Positions 17,814-26,259 of a stretch of DNA of 64,000 nt are shown here, in pieces; position 1 is the first letter of the stretch, and each line of letters starts with the position of its first letter. The DNA comes from Microvirga makkahensis (GTDB taxonomy: Bacteria > Pseudomonadota > Alphaproteobacteria > Rhizobiales > Beijerinckiaceae). Location: the NCBI RefSeq assembly GCF_009830105.1, contig NZ_WURB01000013.1, forward strand, positions 57,390 through 121,389. The letters are read 5' to 3'. The translations under genes and the position numbers were made by a program. The notes beneath the pieces are model-generated. The model was given only the letters and a program-made list of their open reading frames with translations, was not told the DNA's origin and did no database searches.

Positions 17814-19274
17814 ATGCGTGAGCTGCCTCGCCTTCCCGCCAATCGGGATGCCCGGATCCAGTCCAAGGACGTTATCGTCGCGGATTGGAATCCAACACTG
17901 ATCAAACGGAGGGGCATCACCAAGCACAAGCTCCTGACCGAGCGGATCATCGCGGACATCGAGGCTGAGATCCTGCCGGCGCATGCCCGCATGCCCACCC
18001 ATCGCGACCTTGCGCGCCGGCTTGGGGTTTCGGTGCAGACGGTGAGCCTCAGCTACAAGGAGGCCGAGCGGTCCGGCTACCTCAGGGGCGAGGTCGGCCG
18101 GGGCACCTTCGTGCGCAGCCGCGTCACGGAGAAGGCGGACCGCTTCATGCTGGACCGGGACCCCGGCGAGACCGTGGACCTCTCGATCATCCGGGCCGTC
18201 TATACGGAGGCGCACGAGGAAGCCTCCCGCACCGTCATGGGAGAGCTCGCCCGGGGCGACAACAGCGCCTTCATGCGCCCGTGCCGGCCGATCGCGGGGC
18301 TGGAGCGCCACCGCGCTGCGGCCCAGGGCTGGCTGAGGGAGCTCGGGGTCGGGGCGGCGATGGACCGGGTCCTGATCACGAACGGCGCGGCCCACGGGCT
18401 GTTCCTGGCGGTCGCCGCCATCGTCCGTCCGGGCGAGATCGTCCTCACCGAGAGCCTGACCGACCATGGGATCATCGGCCTTTCCAACGTCCTGGGCTTC
18501 ACCCTGCGGGGCCTTCCGACCGACCGCGAGGGCATCCTGGTCGAGGCCTTCGAGGAGGCCTGCGCCGCAGGCGGCGTGACGGCCCTGGTGCTCGTCCCCT
18601 CCCTCGGCAATCCCACGAGCCACGTCATGGGAGCGGAGCGGCGGCGGGCCATCGCGGAAGTGGCGCGCCGCCATGGGGTCTATGTGGTGGAGGACGAGGT
18701 CTACAAGCCGCTGCTGGAAGAGCCGCTCCCGTCCTTCACGGAGCTTCTGCCCGATCTCGGCTTCTTCGTGACGAGCTTCACCAAGTCGGTGCTGACGGGT
18801 CTGCGCGTCGGCTATCTCGTGGTGCCGCCGCAATACGCGATCCGCGTCGCGAGCATCATGCGGGTGACGAGCTGGAGCGCCACGAACCTGCCCGCCGAGA
18901 TCGCGACCCGTTGGGTGGAGGACGGCACCGCCCGGAGCCTGGTCGATCTGCAGCGCCGGGAGGTCCGGGCGCGCCAGGCCGTGGTGGCGGACACCCTCGG
19001 GGCGCACGTCGCGCAGGCGCATCCCCTGTCCCTCTGCGCCTGGCTGAAGGTGCCGCCCCGGTGGACCGAGGACGGTCTCGTGCGCATGCTGGCCCAGAGG
19101 AACATCGCGGCGACCCCGTCCGATCCTTTCAGGGCAGGCCTGGACGGTCCCGGCGGGATCCGCATCTGCATCGGCGGCCGCCTGTCGCACGCGACCCTGG
19201 CGCGCGCGCTCCATGCGATCGCGGAAACTTTCGAGCAGCTGCCGCCCGTCTTCGACGCGGGGACCATCGCATAG
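17814..19274 (+). CDS. enuR: MocR/GntR-aminotransferase regulator of ectoine catabolism
   Basis: This 486-residue chimeric regulator has a GntR winged helix-turn-helix at about residues 35-105 (MPTHRDLARRLGVSVQTVSLSYKE) followed by a fold I aminotransferase-like domain. The PLP-anchoring lysine is Lys 324 in SFTKSVLTGLRVGY. EnuR proteins use PLP to bind the catabolites alpha-acetyl-diaminobutyrate and diaminobutyrate, which relieves repression of ectoine genes. Position directly before eutB and the doe/ehu genes supports that role. The ATG at 17814 has no clear ribosome site. A large inverted repeat follows the gene at 19397-19428. Confidence 0.88.
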   Translation: MRELPRLPANRDARIQSKDVIVADWNPTLIKRRGITKHKLLTERIIADIEAEILPAHARMPTHRDLARRLGVSVQTVSLSYKEAERSGYLRGEVGRGTFVRSRVTEKADRFMLDRDPGETVDLSIIRAVYTEAHEEASRTVMGELARGDNSAFMRPCRPIAGLERHRAAAQGWLRELGVGAAMDRVLITNGAAHGLFLAVAAIVRPGEIVLTESLTDHGIIGLSNVLGFTLRGLPTDREGILVEAFEEACAAGGVTALVLVPSLGNPTSHVMGAERRRAIAEVARRHGVYVVEDEVYKPLLEEPLPSFTELLPDLGFFVTSFTKSVLTGLRVGYLVVPPQYAIRVASIMRVTSWSATNLPAEIATRWVEDGTARSLVDLQRREVRARQAVVADTLGAHVAQAHPLSLCAWLKVPPRWTEDGLVRMLAQRNIAATPSDPFRAGLDGPGGIRICIGGRLSHATLARALHAIAETFEQLPPVFDAGTIA

Positions 19275-19587
19275 ATTGCCGATGGATTGCCCATAGATCC
19301 GCGCACGGATCCTCGCGGATGCGCCTTTCCTGCGCGCGGAGCACCCGCCGATGCACTTCCCGCTCCCGTCCTCGGCCCGCATCTGCCTCCATCATTGTTT
19401 CATGACAATATAAAGATTGACATGAAACTTGGTGCGCCACACCATCGCTTTGTCCTGACGAGAGGTGATGGATGCACGCAGTCGTCACAAAAGAATCCGG
19501 CTTCGGACCAGTTCAATTCGATGCGACACACGCAAACGTGGGCGCCGCCTCGAACCTCGCCGTTCCTGCACCGGCAGGTCCCCGGCC
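19275..19587. other. Ectoine operon leader region; no eutA gene
   Basis: This 313-base gap between enuR and eutB holds no gene. Its only clear structure is the inverted repeat at 19397-19428, in an AT-rich patch that probably contains the catabolic promoter. In many eut clusters a eutA gene precedes eutB, and none is found here. Confidence 0.6.
19397..19428. promoter_or_regulatory. enuR operator: 32-base inverted repeat upstream of eutB, candidate EnuR operator
   Basis: GTTTCATGACAAT and ATTGACATGAAAC are 13-base arms with one mismatch around ATAAAG. They lie about 160 bases before the eutB start in the only AT-rich patch of the leader. The size and place fit an operator for EnuR or DoeX. 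Confidence 0.6.
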
Positions 19588-20589
19588 ATGATCGCTGTGG
19601 GACCGGACCGGATCGCCGAGGCTCAGGCCCGCATTGCCGGACGCGTCCGGCGCACGCCGCTGGCGCCCTCTCCCAGCCTCTCCGCCCGCGCCGGCGCCCC
19701 GGTCCTCCTCAAGCTCGAAAGCCATCAGGCGACCGGCAGCTTCAAGCTTCGCGGCGCGACGAATGCGGTTCTTTCCTTGAGTCAGGAGGCGCGGCAGCGC
19801 GGCCTCGTGACCGCATCGACCGGCAATCACGGCCGCGCCCTCGCCCACGCGGCGAAAGCCGAGGGCGTGCGGGCCGTGATCTGCATGTCGGCCCTCGTTC
19901 CCGCCAACAAGGTCGAGGCGGTGCGCGCGCTGGGCGCCGAGGTGCGCATCGTCGGCCGATCGCAGGACGACGCGCAGGAAGAGGTCGAGCGCCTGGTGCG
20001 CGAGGCGGGCCTGACGGCGGTGCCGCCCTTCGATCATGCGGAGGTCATCGCAGGCCAGGGAACGATCGGCCTGGAGATCGCCGAGGCCCGCCCCGATGCC
20101 GAACTCGTTCTGGTGCCCCTCTCCGGCGGCGGGCTCGCCGCCGGAACCGCCATGGCGGTCAAGAGCAGGCTGCCGCGGGCGCGGGTGATCGGCGTCTCGA
20201 TGGAACGCGGCGCAGCCATGCACGAGAGCCTGCGGGCCGGACGACCCGTCCTCGTCGAGGAGATGGAAACCCTCGCGGATTCCCTCGGCGGCGGCATCGG
20301 CCTGGAGAACCGTTACACCTTCGCCATGTGCCGGGATCTTCTCGACGAGATCGTGCTCCTGTCGGAGGAGGAGATCGCCGGGGGCATCCGCCACGCCTTC
20401 ACGGCGGAAGGCGAGATCGTGGAGGGAGCGGGCGCGGTCGGAATCGCGGCGCTCCTGGCGGGCAAGGTCGAGGTGAAGGGGCCGACCGTAGTCGTGGTCT
20501 CGGGCCGCAACATCGACGAGGCGCTGCACGGATCGATCGTGAACGCCGCCGCCGGCGAAGCCGTCTCCCCGGGAGGATACACCCCATGA
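19588..20589 (+). CDS. eutB: Hydroxyectoine utilisation dehydratase, threonine dehydratase fold
   Basis: This fold II PLP enzyme of 333 residues has its PLP lysine at residue 53 in ATGSFKLRGA. Further PLP-site features are the STGNHGRALA block and the glycine-rich phosphate loop SGGGLAAG (about 177-184). EutB is thought to remove water from the hydroxylated diaminobutyrate intermediate on the way from hydroxyectoine to ectoine-type metabolites. The ATG at 19588 (MIAVGPDRI) matches family N-termini. The frame from 19465 is longer but without support. Its stop overlaps eutC by four bases. A plain threonine/serine dehydratase is the fallback reading. Confidence 0.85.
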   Translation: MIAVGPDRIAEAQARIAGRVRRTPLAPSPSLSARAGAPVLLKLESHQATGSFKLRGATNAVLSLSQEARQRGLVTASTGNHGRALAHAAKAEGVRAVICMSALVPANKVEAVRALGAEVRIVGRSQDDAQEEVERLVREAGLTAVPPFDHAEVIAGQGTIGLEIAEARPDAELVLVPLSGGGLAAGTAMAVKSRLPRARVIGVSMERGAAMHESLRAGRPVLVEEMETLADSLGGGIGLENRYTFAMCRDLLDEIVLLSEEEIAGGIRHAFTAEGEIVEGAGAVGIAALLAGKVEVKGPTVVVVSGRNIDEALHGSIVNAAAGEAVSPGGYTP

Positions 20590-21599
20590 CCCGGATGCTC
20601 GTTCTCACCGAACCCGATCTGCGCGAGATCGTGCGTCTCGACGCGAGCGCGGTGGCATGCGTGGAGGAAGCCTTTGCGGCGCTCGCCACCAAACCCGTCG
20701 TGATGCCGCCGATCCTGCGCCTCGACATCGTCGAGCATCGCGGCGAGGTGGACGTGAAAACCGCCTATGTGCCCGGCCTCGACGGGTTCGCCATCAAGGT
20801 GAGCCCGGGCTTCTTCGACAATCCGAAAATCGGCCTGCCGAGCCTCAACGGCCTGATGATCCTGTTCAGCACGAGGACCGGCCTCGTCGAGGCCCTCCTC
20901 CTGGACAACGGCTATCTCACCGACGTGCGCACCGCCGCGGCCGGAGCGGTCGCCGCCAAGCACCTGTCGCGGCCGGATTCGCAGGAAGCCGCGATCCTGG
21001 GCGCGGGCATCCAGGCCCGCCTGCAACTGGAGGCGCTCACCCTGGTGCGGCCAATCAGGCGGGCGCGCATCTGGGCGCGGGATTTCGCCAAGGCGGAATC
21101 CGCGGCCCGCGATCTCGCCACGTCGCTCGGCATCGCCGTGGAAGCGGTCCGAGACCCGCAGGGCGCCTGCGCGGCCGCCGACATCGTCGTCACCACTACC
21201 CCCGCGGAGCAGCCCATCCTGAAGGCCGAATGGCTCAGGCCCGGCCAGCACGTCACCGCCATGGGGTCCGATTCCGAGCACAAGAACGAGATCGACCCCG
21301 CGGCCCTCACCCGGGTCCGCTACGTCGCCGACAGCGTGGCGCAGACGCGCCGCCTCGGCGAGTTGCATCACGCCATCCGGGCCGGAGCGATCGACGGGAC
21401 GCGTTCGTTCCCCGAACTCGGTCAAGTCATCGCCGGGCAGGCCCCCGGCCGCGAAGGCCCGGAGGACATCACGCTCTGCGACCTCACGGGGACCGGCGTG
21501 CAGGACACCGCCATCGCCACCCTCGCCCATGCCCGCGCCCGTGACGCGGGCGCGGGCCAATCCATCGACACCCAGAAAGCAACCGGAGATCGTCTGTGA
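20586..21599 (+). CDS. eutC: Hydroxyectoine utilisation protein, ornithine cyclodeaminase family
   Basis: This 337-residue NAD(P)-binding protein belongs to the ornithine cyclodeaminase/mu-crystallin family. The substrate half has DVKTAYVPGLDGFAIKVSPG and GLVEALLLDNGYLTDVRTAAAGA in order, then the Rossmann motif AILGAGIQARLQLEAL (about residues 136-151) and ITTTPA-like VVTTTPAEQP. EutC is paired with EutB in hydroxyectoine catabolism, probably reducing or rearranging the imine formed by EutB. The exact step is not settled to my knowledge. Start and stop overlap eutB and doeA, so the genes are coupled. The very long frame from 19287 is a read-through artefact. Confidence 0.85.
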   Translation: MTRMLVLTEPDLREIVRLDASAVACVEEAFAALATKPVVMPPILRLDIVEHRGEVDVKTAYVPGLDGFAIKVSPGFFDNPKIGLPSLNGLMILFSTRTGLVEALLLDNGYLTDVRTAAAGAVAAKHLSRPDSQEAAILGAGIQARLQLEALTLVRPIRRARIWARDFAKAESAARDLATSLGIAVEAVRDPQGACAAADIVVTTTPAEQPILKAEWLRPGQHVTAMGSDSEHKNEIDPAALTRVRYVADSVAQTRRLGELHHAIRAGAIDGTRSFPELGQVIAGQAPGREGPEDITLCDLTGTGVQDTAIATLAHARARDAGAGQSIDTQKATGDRL

Positions 21600-22777
21600 G
21601 CGCGCCCAACCTCAATTTCAGCAGAGCGGAATATGCAGAGCGCCTCGCCAAGACGCGCAGGGCGATGGAACAGGCGGGGATCGATCTCCTGATCGTCACC
21701 GACCCGTCCAACATGCACTGGCTGACGGGCTACGACGGCTGGTCGTTCTACGTGCATCAATGCGTGCTCGTGCCGCCGGAGGGCGAGCCGATCTGGTTCG
21801 GCCGCGGCCAGGACGCCAACGGCGCGAAGCGCACCGCCTATCTCTCGCACGACAACATCCTCAGCTATCCCGACCACTACGTGCAGTCGACCGAACGCCA
21901 CCCGATGGACTTCCTGTCCGGCATCATCGAGGCGCGCGGCTGGAGCAGGGGCGTCATCGCGGTCGAGATGGACAACTACTACTTCTCCGCCGCCGCTTAT
22001 CTGTCGCTGGTGAGGCACCTGCCGAATGCGACATTCAAGGATGCGCTGTCACTCGTGAACTGGCAGCGCGCCGTCAAGAGCGCGACCGAGATCGACTACA
22101 TGCGCAAGGCGGGCCGTATCGTCGAGGCGATGCACAGGCGCATCGTCGAGACGGTGGAGCCGGGCCTGCGCAAATGCGATCTCGTCGCCGAAATCTACGA
22201 TGCGGGCCTTCGCGGCGTCGACGGCCACGGCGGCGACTACCCGGCGATCGTCCCGCTCCTGCCCTCGGGCGAGGAGGCCTCCGCGCCGCATCTCACCTGG
22301 GACGACCGCCCGATGCGAAAGGGCGAGGGCACGTTCTTCGAGATCGCAGGATGCTACAAGCGCTATCACTGCCCGCTCTCGCGCACCGTCTTCCTGGGCA
22401 AGCCGACGCAGGCCTTTCTCGACGCCGAGAAGGCCGTGCTGGAGGGCATGGAGGAGGGCCTCGCGGCGGCCAGGCCCGGCAATGTCTGCGAGGACATCGC
22501 CAACGCGTTCTTCGCCGTCCTCAAGCGCTACGGGATCGTGAAGGACAACCGGACCGGCTATCCCATCGGCCTGAGCTATCCCCCCGACTGGGGCGAGCGC
22601 ACCATGAGCCTGCGCCCCGGCGACAGGACCGAACTCAAGCCCGGCATGACCTTCCATTTCATGACGGGTCTGTGGCTCGAAGACATGGGCCTCGAGATCA
22701 CGGAGAGCATCCTCATCACCGAAACCGGCGTCGAGTGCCTCTCCAGCGTGCCGCGCCAGCTCTTCGTGAAGCCATGA
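21596..22777 (+). CDS. doeA: Ectoine hydrolase (EutD/DoeA), M24 fold
   Basis: DoeA (393 residues) opens the ectoine ring to give acetylated L-2,4-diaminobutyrate. It has a creatinase-like N-terminal domain (DLLIVTDPSNMHWLTGYDGWSFYVHQ) and a pita-bread C-terminal domain. The usual M24 metal ligands are degenerate: Glu 249 stands at the first Asp position, Pro 260 at the second, and the HGxG histidine block is replaced by YPPDWGER. This fits ectoine hydrolases, which do not need the peptidase metal centre, and contrasts with the metal-competent M24 protein at 46054. The start is a GTG overlapping the eutC stop, and the stop overlaps doeB. Confidence 0.92.
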   Translation: MSAPNLNFSRAEYAERLAKTRRAMEQAGIDLLIVTDPSNMHWLTGYDGWSFYVHQCVLVPPEGEPIWFGRGQDANGAKRTAYLSHDNILSYPDHYVQSTERHPMDFLSGIIEARGWSRGVIAVEMDNYYFSAAAYLSLVRHLPNATFKDALSLVNWQRAVKSATEIDYMRKAGRIVEAMHRRIVETVEPGLRKCDLVAEIYDAGLRGVDGHGGDYPAIVPLLPSGEEASAPHLTWDDRPMRKGEGTFFEIAGCYKRYHCPLSRTVFLGKPTQAFLDAEKAVLEGMEEGLAAARPGNVCEDIANAFFAVLKRYGIVKDNRTGYPIGLSYPPDWGERTMSLRPGDRTELKPGMTFHFMTGLWLEDMGLEITESILITETGVECLSSVPRQLFVKP

Positions 22778-23793
22778 ACGCCGTCACGCCGATCAAGCGC
22801 CCCTCCCCCGTCACCGCCAGCGTCGATTTCGACGCGGACGGCGTGCAGCACGGCTTCCTGCGCCTGCCCTACAGCAGGGACGATTCGGCCTGGGGCTCGG
22901 TGATGATCCCGATCACAACCGTCAAGCGGGGCGAGGGGCCGACGGCGCTGCTCACCGGCGGCAATCACGGCGACGAATACGAGGGGCCGGTGGCCCTCTT
23001 CGATCTCGCCCGCACCCTCGACGCGCAGGCGGTGCAGGGCCGCGTCATCATCGTGCCCGCCATGAACTACCCGGCGTTCCGCGCGGGCACCCGCACCTCG
23101 CCCATCGACCGGGGCAACTTGAACCGGAGCTTTCCCGGACGCCCGGACGGCACGGTGACGGAAAAGATCGCCGATTACTTCCAGCGCATTCTGCTGCCGA
23201 TGGCCGACATCGTGCTCGACTTCCATTCCGGCGGGCGTACCCTAGACTTCCTGCCCTACGCGGCCGCCCACGCGCTGCCGGACAAGGAGCAGGAGAGGCG
23301 CTGCTTCGATGCGGTCGCGGCGTTCTCGGCGCCCTATTCCATGCGGATGATCGAGATCGACGCGGTGGGCATGTACGACAGTGCCGCCGAGGAGATGGGC
23401 AAGGTGTTCGTGACCACGGAGCTGTCGGGCGGCGGCACGTCCTCGGCCCGCACGGTCGGCATCGCCAAGCGCGGCGCGATGAACGTGCTCAAGCACGCCG
23501 GCATCGTCGCGGGATCGCCGGAGACCGGGCCGACCCGCTGGCTCGACATGCCTTCGGGCGAGTGCTTCCGCTTCGCCGAGGACGACGGGCTCGTGGAGCC
23601 TGTCGTCGATCTCGGCGACCGGGTGCGGGAGGGCGACGTGATCGCGCGGATCCATCCGGTCGGGCGCACGGGGCAAGCCCCGTCCGAGTACCGGGCCGCC
23701 CTCGACGGCATTCTCGCGGCCCGGCACTTTCCCGGTCTCGTCAAGACCGGGGATTGTCTCGCCGTCGTCGCAACCGTGGAGGAAGCGAACTGA
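22774..23793 (+). CDS. doeB: N-alpha-acetyl-L-2,4-diaminobutyrate deacetylase (EutE/DoeB)
   Basis: This zinc deacetylase of the AstE/AspA (M14-like) family has 339 residues. Metal ligands are in GGNHGDEYEG (His 65, Glu 68) and DFHSGG (His 151). NRSFPG and the C-terminal beta domain (VEPVVDLGDRVREGDVIARIHP) are typical. It releases acetate to give diaminobutyrate after DoeA. It overlaps doeA by four bases. The two products are reported to act together in other bacteria, which agrees with the coupling. It is the last gene before the intergenic palindrome preceding ehuB. Confidence 0.93.
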   Translation: MNAVTPIKRPSPVTASVDFDADGVQHGFLRLPYSRDDSAWGSVMIPITTVKRGEGPTALLTGGNHGDEYEGPVALFDLARTLDAQAVQGRVIIVPAMNYPAFRAGTRTSPIDRGNLNRSFPGRPDGTVTEKIADYFQRILLPMADIVLDFHSGGRTLDFLPYAAAHALPDKEQERRCFDAVAAFSAPYSMRMIEIDAVGMYDSAAEEMGKVFVTTELSGGGTSSARTVGIAKRGAMNVLKHAGIVAGSPETGPTRWLDMPSGECFRFAEDDGLVEPVVDLGDRVREGDVIARIHPVGRTGQAPSEYRAALDGILAARHFPGLVKTGDCLAVVATVEEAN

Positions 23794-23857
23794 ATCGAAC
23801 TCAACCGCCGCCAGCGGCAACGCTGCAAGCCGGATCAACCGGCACGCGGCTCTTCAA

Positions 23858-23905
23858 GAGCATCGCACGCGCAAGCGGGAACCAGTTTCGCGTGAAAGGA
23901 TGCTC
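23858..23905. repeat. Intergenic palindromic element, family B copy 1
   Basis: GAGCATC and GATGCTC outer arms with CACGCG/CGCGTG inner arms surround an AAGCGGGAACC core. The same core design occurs at 38377-38427 and 55576-55684. It lies between doeB and ehuB. Confidence 0.65.
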
Positions 23906-23979
23906 AAGCCAAAAGAACAGCATCGGATGTGGGTTCGATCGTACGTCCGGTGATCGATAACACCAGAGGAGAAGACCAG

Positions 23980-24831
23980 ATGAAGACCATGATCCGCTAC
24001 GGCGTCGCCGTTCTCGCTCTCGCGGCAGGCCTCGGGGGCGCGCAGGCGCTCACCCTCGAAGATGTGAAGGAAGCGGGCTACATCCAGGGCGCCACGGCGA
24101 ACGAAGTGCCCTACGGCTACATGAAGGAGGACGGCACCGCCGCCGGCATCGGCCCGGACGTCGCGATCGCCGTGCTCAAGCGCATGGGCATCGACGAGGT
24201 GAACTGGACGGTGACGCCGTTCGGCACCCTGATCCCCGGCCTGAAGGCCCGCCGCTTCGCCTTCGCGGCCGCCGAGCAGAACATCTCGCCCGAGCGCTGC
24301 AAGCAGGTGTCGTTCACCGAGCCGAATTCCAGCTATGGCGAAGGCCTGCTGGTGAAGAAGGGCAATCCGAAGAAGCTGACCACCTATGCGGACATCGCCA
24401 AGGATCCCTCCCTCAAGGTGGCGGTCGTCTCGGGCGCGAACAACATCGACTTCCTGCGCGCCGTCGGCGTGAAGGACAGCCAGATCGTCATCATCCAGGC
24501 CAATGCCGACGCGCCCGCGACCGTTCAGTCGCGCGTGGACGCCTATGCGGCGACGGAGCTCACCGTGTCGAAGCTCGCCGAAGGCAGCGAGGCCGTCGAG
24601 CAGGTGCGGCCCTTCACGGATCCCGTCGTCGACGGCAAGCCGGTCCGCAATTACGGCGGCTTCGCCTTCCGTCCCGAGGACAAGGAGCTGCGCGACGCCT
24701 TCAACAAGGAACTCGTGGAATTCCGCAAGACCGAGGATTACCGGAAGATCCTCACGTCCTACGGCCTGAGCGAGGAGAGCATCAAGGCCGCGGCCGCCAA
24801 GAACGTCGCCGACCTCTGCGCCGGAAAGTAA
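23980..24831 (+). CDS. ehuB: Ectoine/hydroxyectoine-binding protein of the Ehu importer
   Basis: This periplasmic family 3 solute receptor has 283 residues with a signal peptide (residues 1-21, VAVLALAAGLGGAQA). The family sequence VPYGYMKEDGTAAGIGPDVAIAVLKRMGI, the FGTLIPGLKARRFAFAAAEQNISPERCKQVSFTEP block and NYGGFAFRPEDKELRDAFN are present. The ATG at 23980 has GAGGAGAA upstream. It sits between doeB and the two Ehu permeases, so its ligand is ectoine or hydroxyectoine. A stem-loop after its stop probably allows more receptor than permease to be made. Confidence 0.92.
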   Translation: MKTMIRYGVAVLALAAGLGGAQALTLEDVKEAGYIQGATANEVPYGYMKEDGTAAGIGPDVAIAVLKRMGIDEVNWTVTPFGTLIPGLKARRFAFAAAEQNISPERCKQVSFTEPNSSYGEGLLVKKGNPKKLTTYADIAKDPSLKVAVVSGANNIDFLRAVGVKDSQIVIIQANADAPATVQSRVDAYAATELTVSKLAEGSEAVEQVRPFTDPVVDGKPVRNYGGFAFRPEDKELRDAFNKELVEFRKTEDYRKILTSYGLSEESIKAAAAKNVADLCAGK

Positions 24832-24850
24832 TCCCGCTTCGTTCGAACCG

Positions 24851-24880
24851 TCCGGCCGGGGCTCGCCCATCCCGGCCGGA
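24851..24880 (+). promoter_or_regulatory. Stem-loop between ehuB and ehuC
   Basis: TCCGGCCGGG and CCCGGCCGGA (10-base arms) flank a 10-base loop just after the ehuB stop. It matches the 4052-4073 arrangement in the other ABC operon and probably tunes receptor-to-permease ratio by mRNA protection or partial termination. Confidence 0.6.
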
Positions 24881-24904
24881 TGAACGCCGTCAGGAGTTTC
24901 GACG

Positions 24905-25570
24905 ATGACATGGACGCAATATCTGCCTCCCCTGCTGAAGGGTGCGCAAATCACGGTGACGATCTCGCTGGCCTCGATCGCCCTCGGCGCGATTCTGGCC
25001 TTCGCCGCCGGCATCGCGCGCACGTCGAGCAACCGGATCCTGTCGGGCATCGCCTTCGTCTATATCGTGCTGTTTCGCGGTACGCCGCTTCTCGTCCAGC
25101 TGTTCTGGTTCTACTACGCGCTCCCCCTGATCGGCATCTCCTTCGATCCGATCACGACGGGCATCATGACCCTGTCGCTCCTCACCGGCGCGTTCGGAGC
25201 CGAGGTGGTGCGCGGCGCTCTCCTCTCGGTGCCTCACACCCAGCTCGAGGCCGCGCGGGCGCTGAATTTCAGCAAGAGCTACACGCTCTGGCACATCTCG
25301 ATGCCGCAGGCCGTGATCGAGATGATGCCGGCCTTCGGCAACCTCGCCATCCAGAATCTCAAGGACACGGCCCTGGTCTCGCTCATCTCCATCGCCGACC
25401 TGACCTTCCAGGCGCAGTCCATGCGCAACATCACCCTCGACAGCGCGACGGTCTACACCCTCACCCTCGTCGGCTACTTCATCATCGCCCTGTGCCTGAT
25501 GCTCGTCATGCGGTTCATCGAGAAGAAGCTGAGGCGCGGGCCGGCCTTTCCCCGGAGCGCCCATTCATGA
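24905..25570 (+). CDS. ehuC: Ectoine/hydroxyectoine ABC transporter permease
   Basis: This polar amino acid-type permease (HisM/GlnP family) has 221 residues and about five transmembrane segments. The family stretch VYIVLFRGTPLLVQLFWFYYALP is present, and the EAA loop for the ATPase reads LEAARALNFSKSYTLWHISMPQA. An AGGAG site precedes the ATG. Its stop overlaps ehuD by four bases. It forms the channel with EhuD, energised by EhuA. Confidence 0.92.
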   Translation: MTWTQYLPPLLKGAQITVTISLASIALGAILAFAAGIARTSSNRILSGIAFVYIVLFRGTPLLVQLFWFYYALPLIGISFDPITTGIMTLSLLTGAFGAEVVRGALLSVPHTQLEAARALNFSKSYTLWHISMPQAVIEMMPAFGNLAIQNLKDTALVSLISIADLTFQAQSMRNITLDSATVYTLTLVGYFIIALCLMLVMRFIEKKLRRGPAFPRSAHS

Positions 25571-26259
25571 TGTACGGTTATGCCTGGGACACGACGACGC
25601 CGCTGACCTTCGCGATCTCCATTCTGCCGATCCTCGGCATCGGCCTGCTGGTCACGCTCAAGGCCGCGGCGGTCGGCTATGCCATCGCGCTCGTTCTCGG
25701 CCTGGTGCTGGCGCTTCTGCGCCGCAGCCGGTTCAGGATCGTCTCCTGGACGGTGGCGGGCTTCACCGAGTTCGTCCGCGACACGCCGCTGCTCGTCCAG
25801 CTCTTCTTCCTCTACTACGTCCTCCCGGATTTCGGCATCGTCCTGCCGGCCTTCATGACGGGCGCGCTCGCGCTGGGCCTGCAATATTCGGCCTATACGT
25901 CGGAGGTCTATCGCGGCGGCATCGATGCGATCCCGCGCGGCCAGTGGGAGGCGGCGACGGCCCTCAACCTCAGCCGCCTCCGGACATACCGCGACATCGT
26001 CGTGCCGCAGATGGTCCCGCGCATCGTGCCCTCCCTGGGCAACTATCTCGTGTCGATGCTCAAAGAGACGCCGGTTCTCTCCGTCGTGACGGTGCTCGAC
26101 ATGCTCGGCCTCGCCAACATGATCGGCGAGCGGACCTTCGAGTATCTGGTGCCGCTCTCCATGGTCGGCCTGATCTTCCTGCCGATGACCCTCATCTGCT
26201 CGGCTCTCATCTACCTGGTCGAGAGAGCCCTGCCCAAAAGTGGGATTCCCCTGAGATGA
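25567..26259 (+). CDS. ehuD: Ectoine/hydroxyectoine ABC transporter permease
   Basis: This second HisM/GlnP-type permease has 230 residues and about five hydrophobic helices. It carries FVRDTPLLVQLFFLYYVLPDFGI and the EAA loop WEAATALNLSRLRTYRDIVVPQM. Both ends overlap neighbours (ehuC and ehuA) by four bases, so the permeases and ATPase are translationally coupled. It differs from ehuC enough to be a true heteromeric partner rather than a recent duplicate. Confidence 0.92.
   Translation: MMYGYAWDTTTPLTFAISILPILGIGLLVTLKAAAVGYAIALVLGLVLALLRRSRFRIVSWTVAGFTEFVRDTPLLVQLFFLYYVLPDFGIVLPAFMTGALALGLQYSAYTSEVYRGGIDAIPRGQWEAATALNLSRLRTYRDIVVPQMVPRIVPSLGNYLVSMLKETPVLSVVTVLDMLGLANMIGERTFEYLVPLSMVGLIFLPMTLICSALIYLVERALPKSGIPLR

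Noticed and set aside
17253..19382. 709-residue protein ending in an AsnC domain
   Set aside because: Only the last 165 codons resemble a protein family; the rest is antisense to enuR. The start at 17750 is used.
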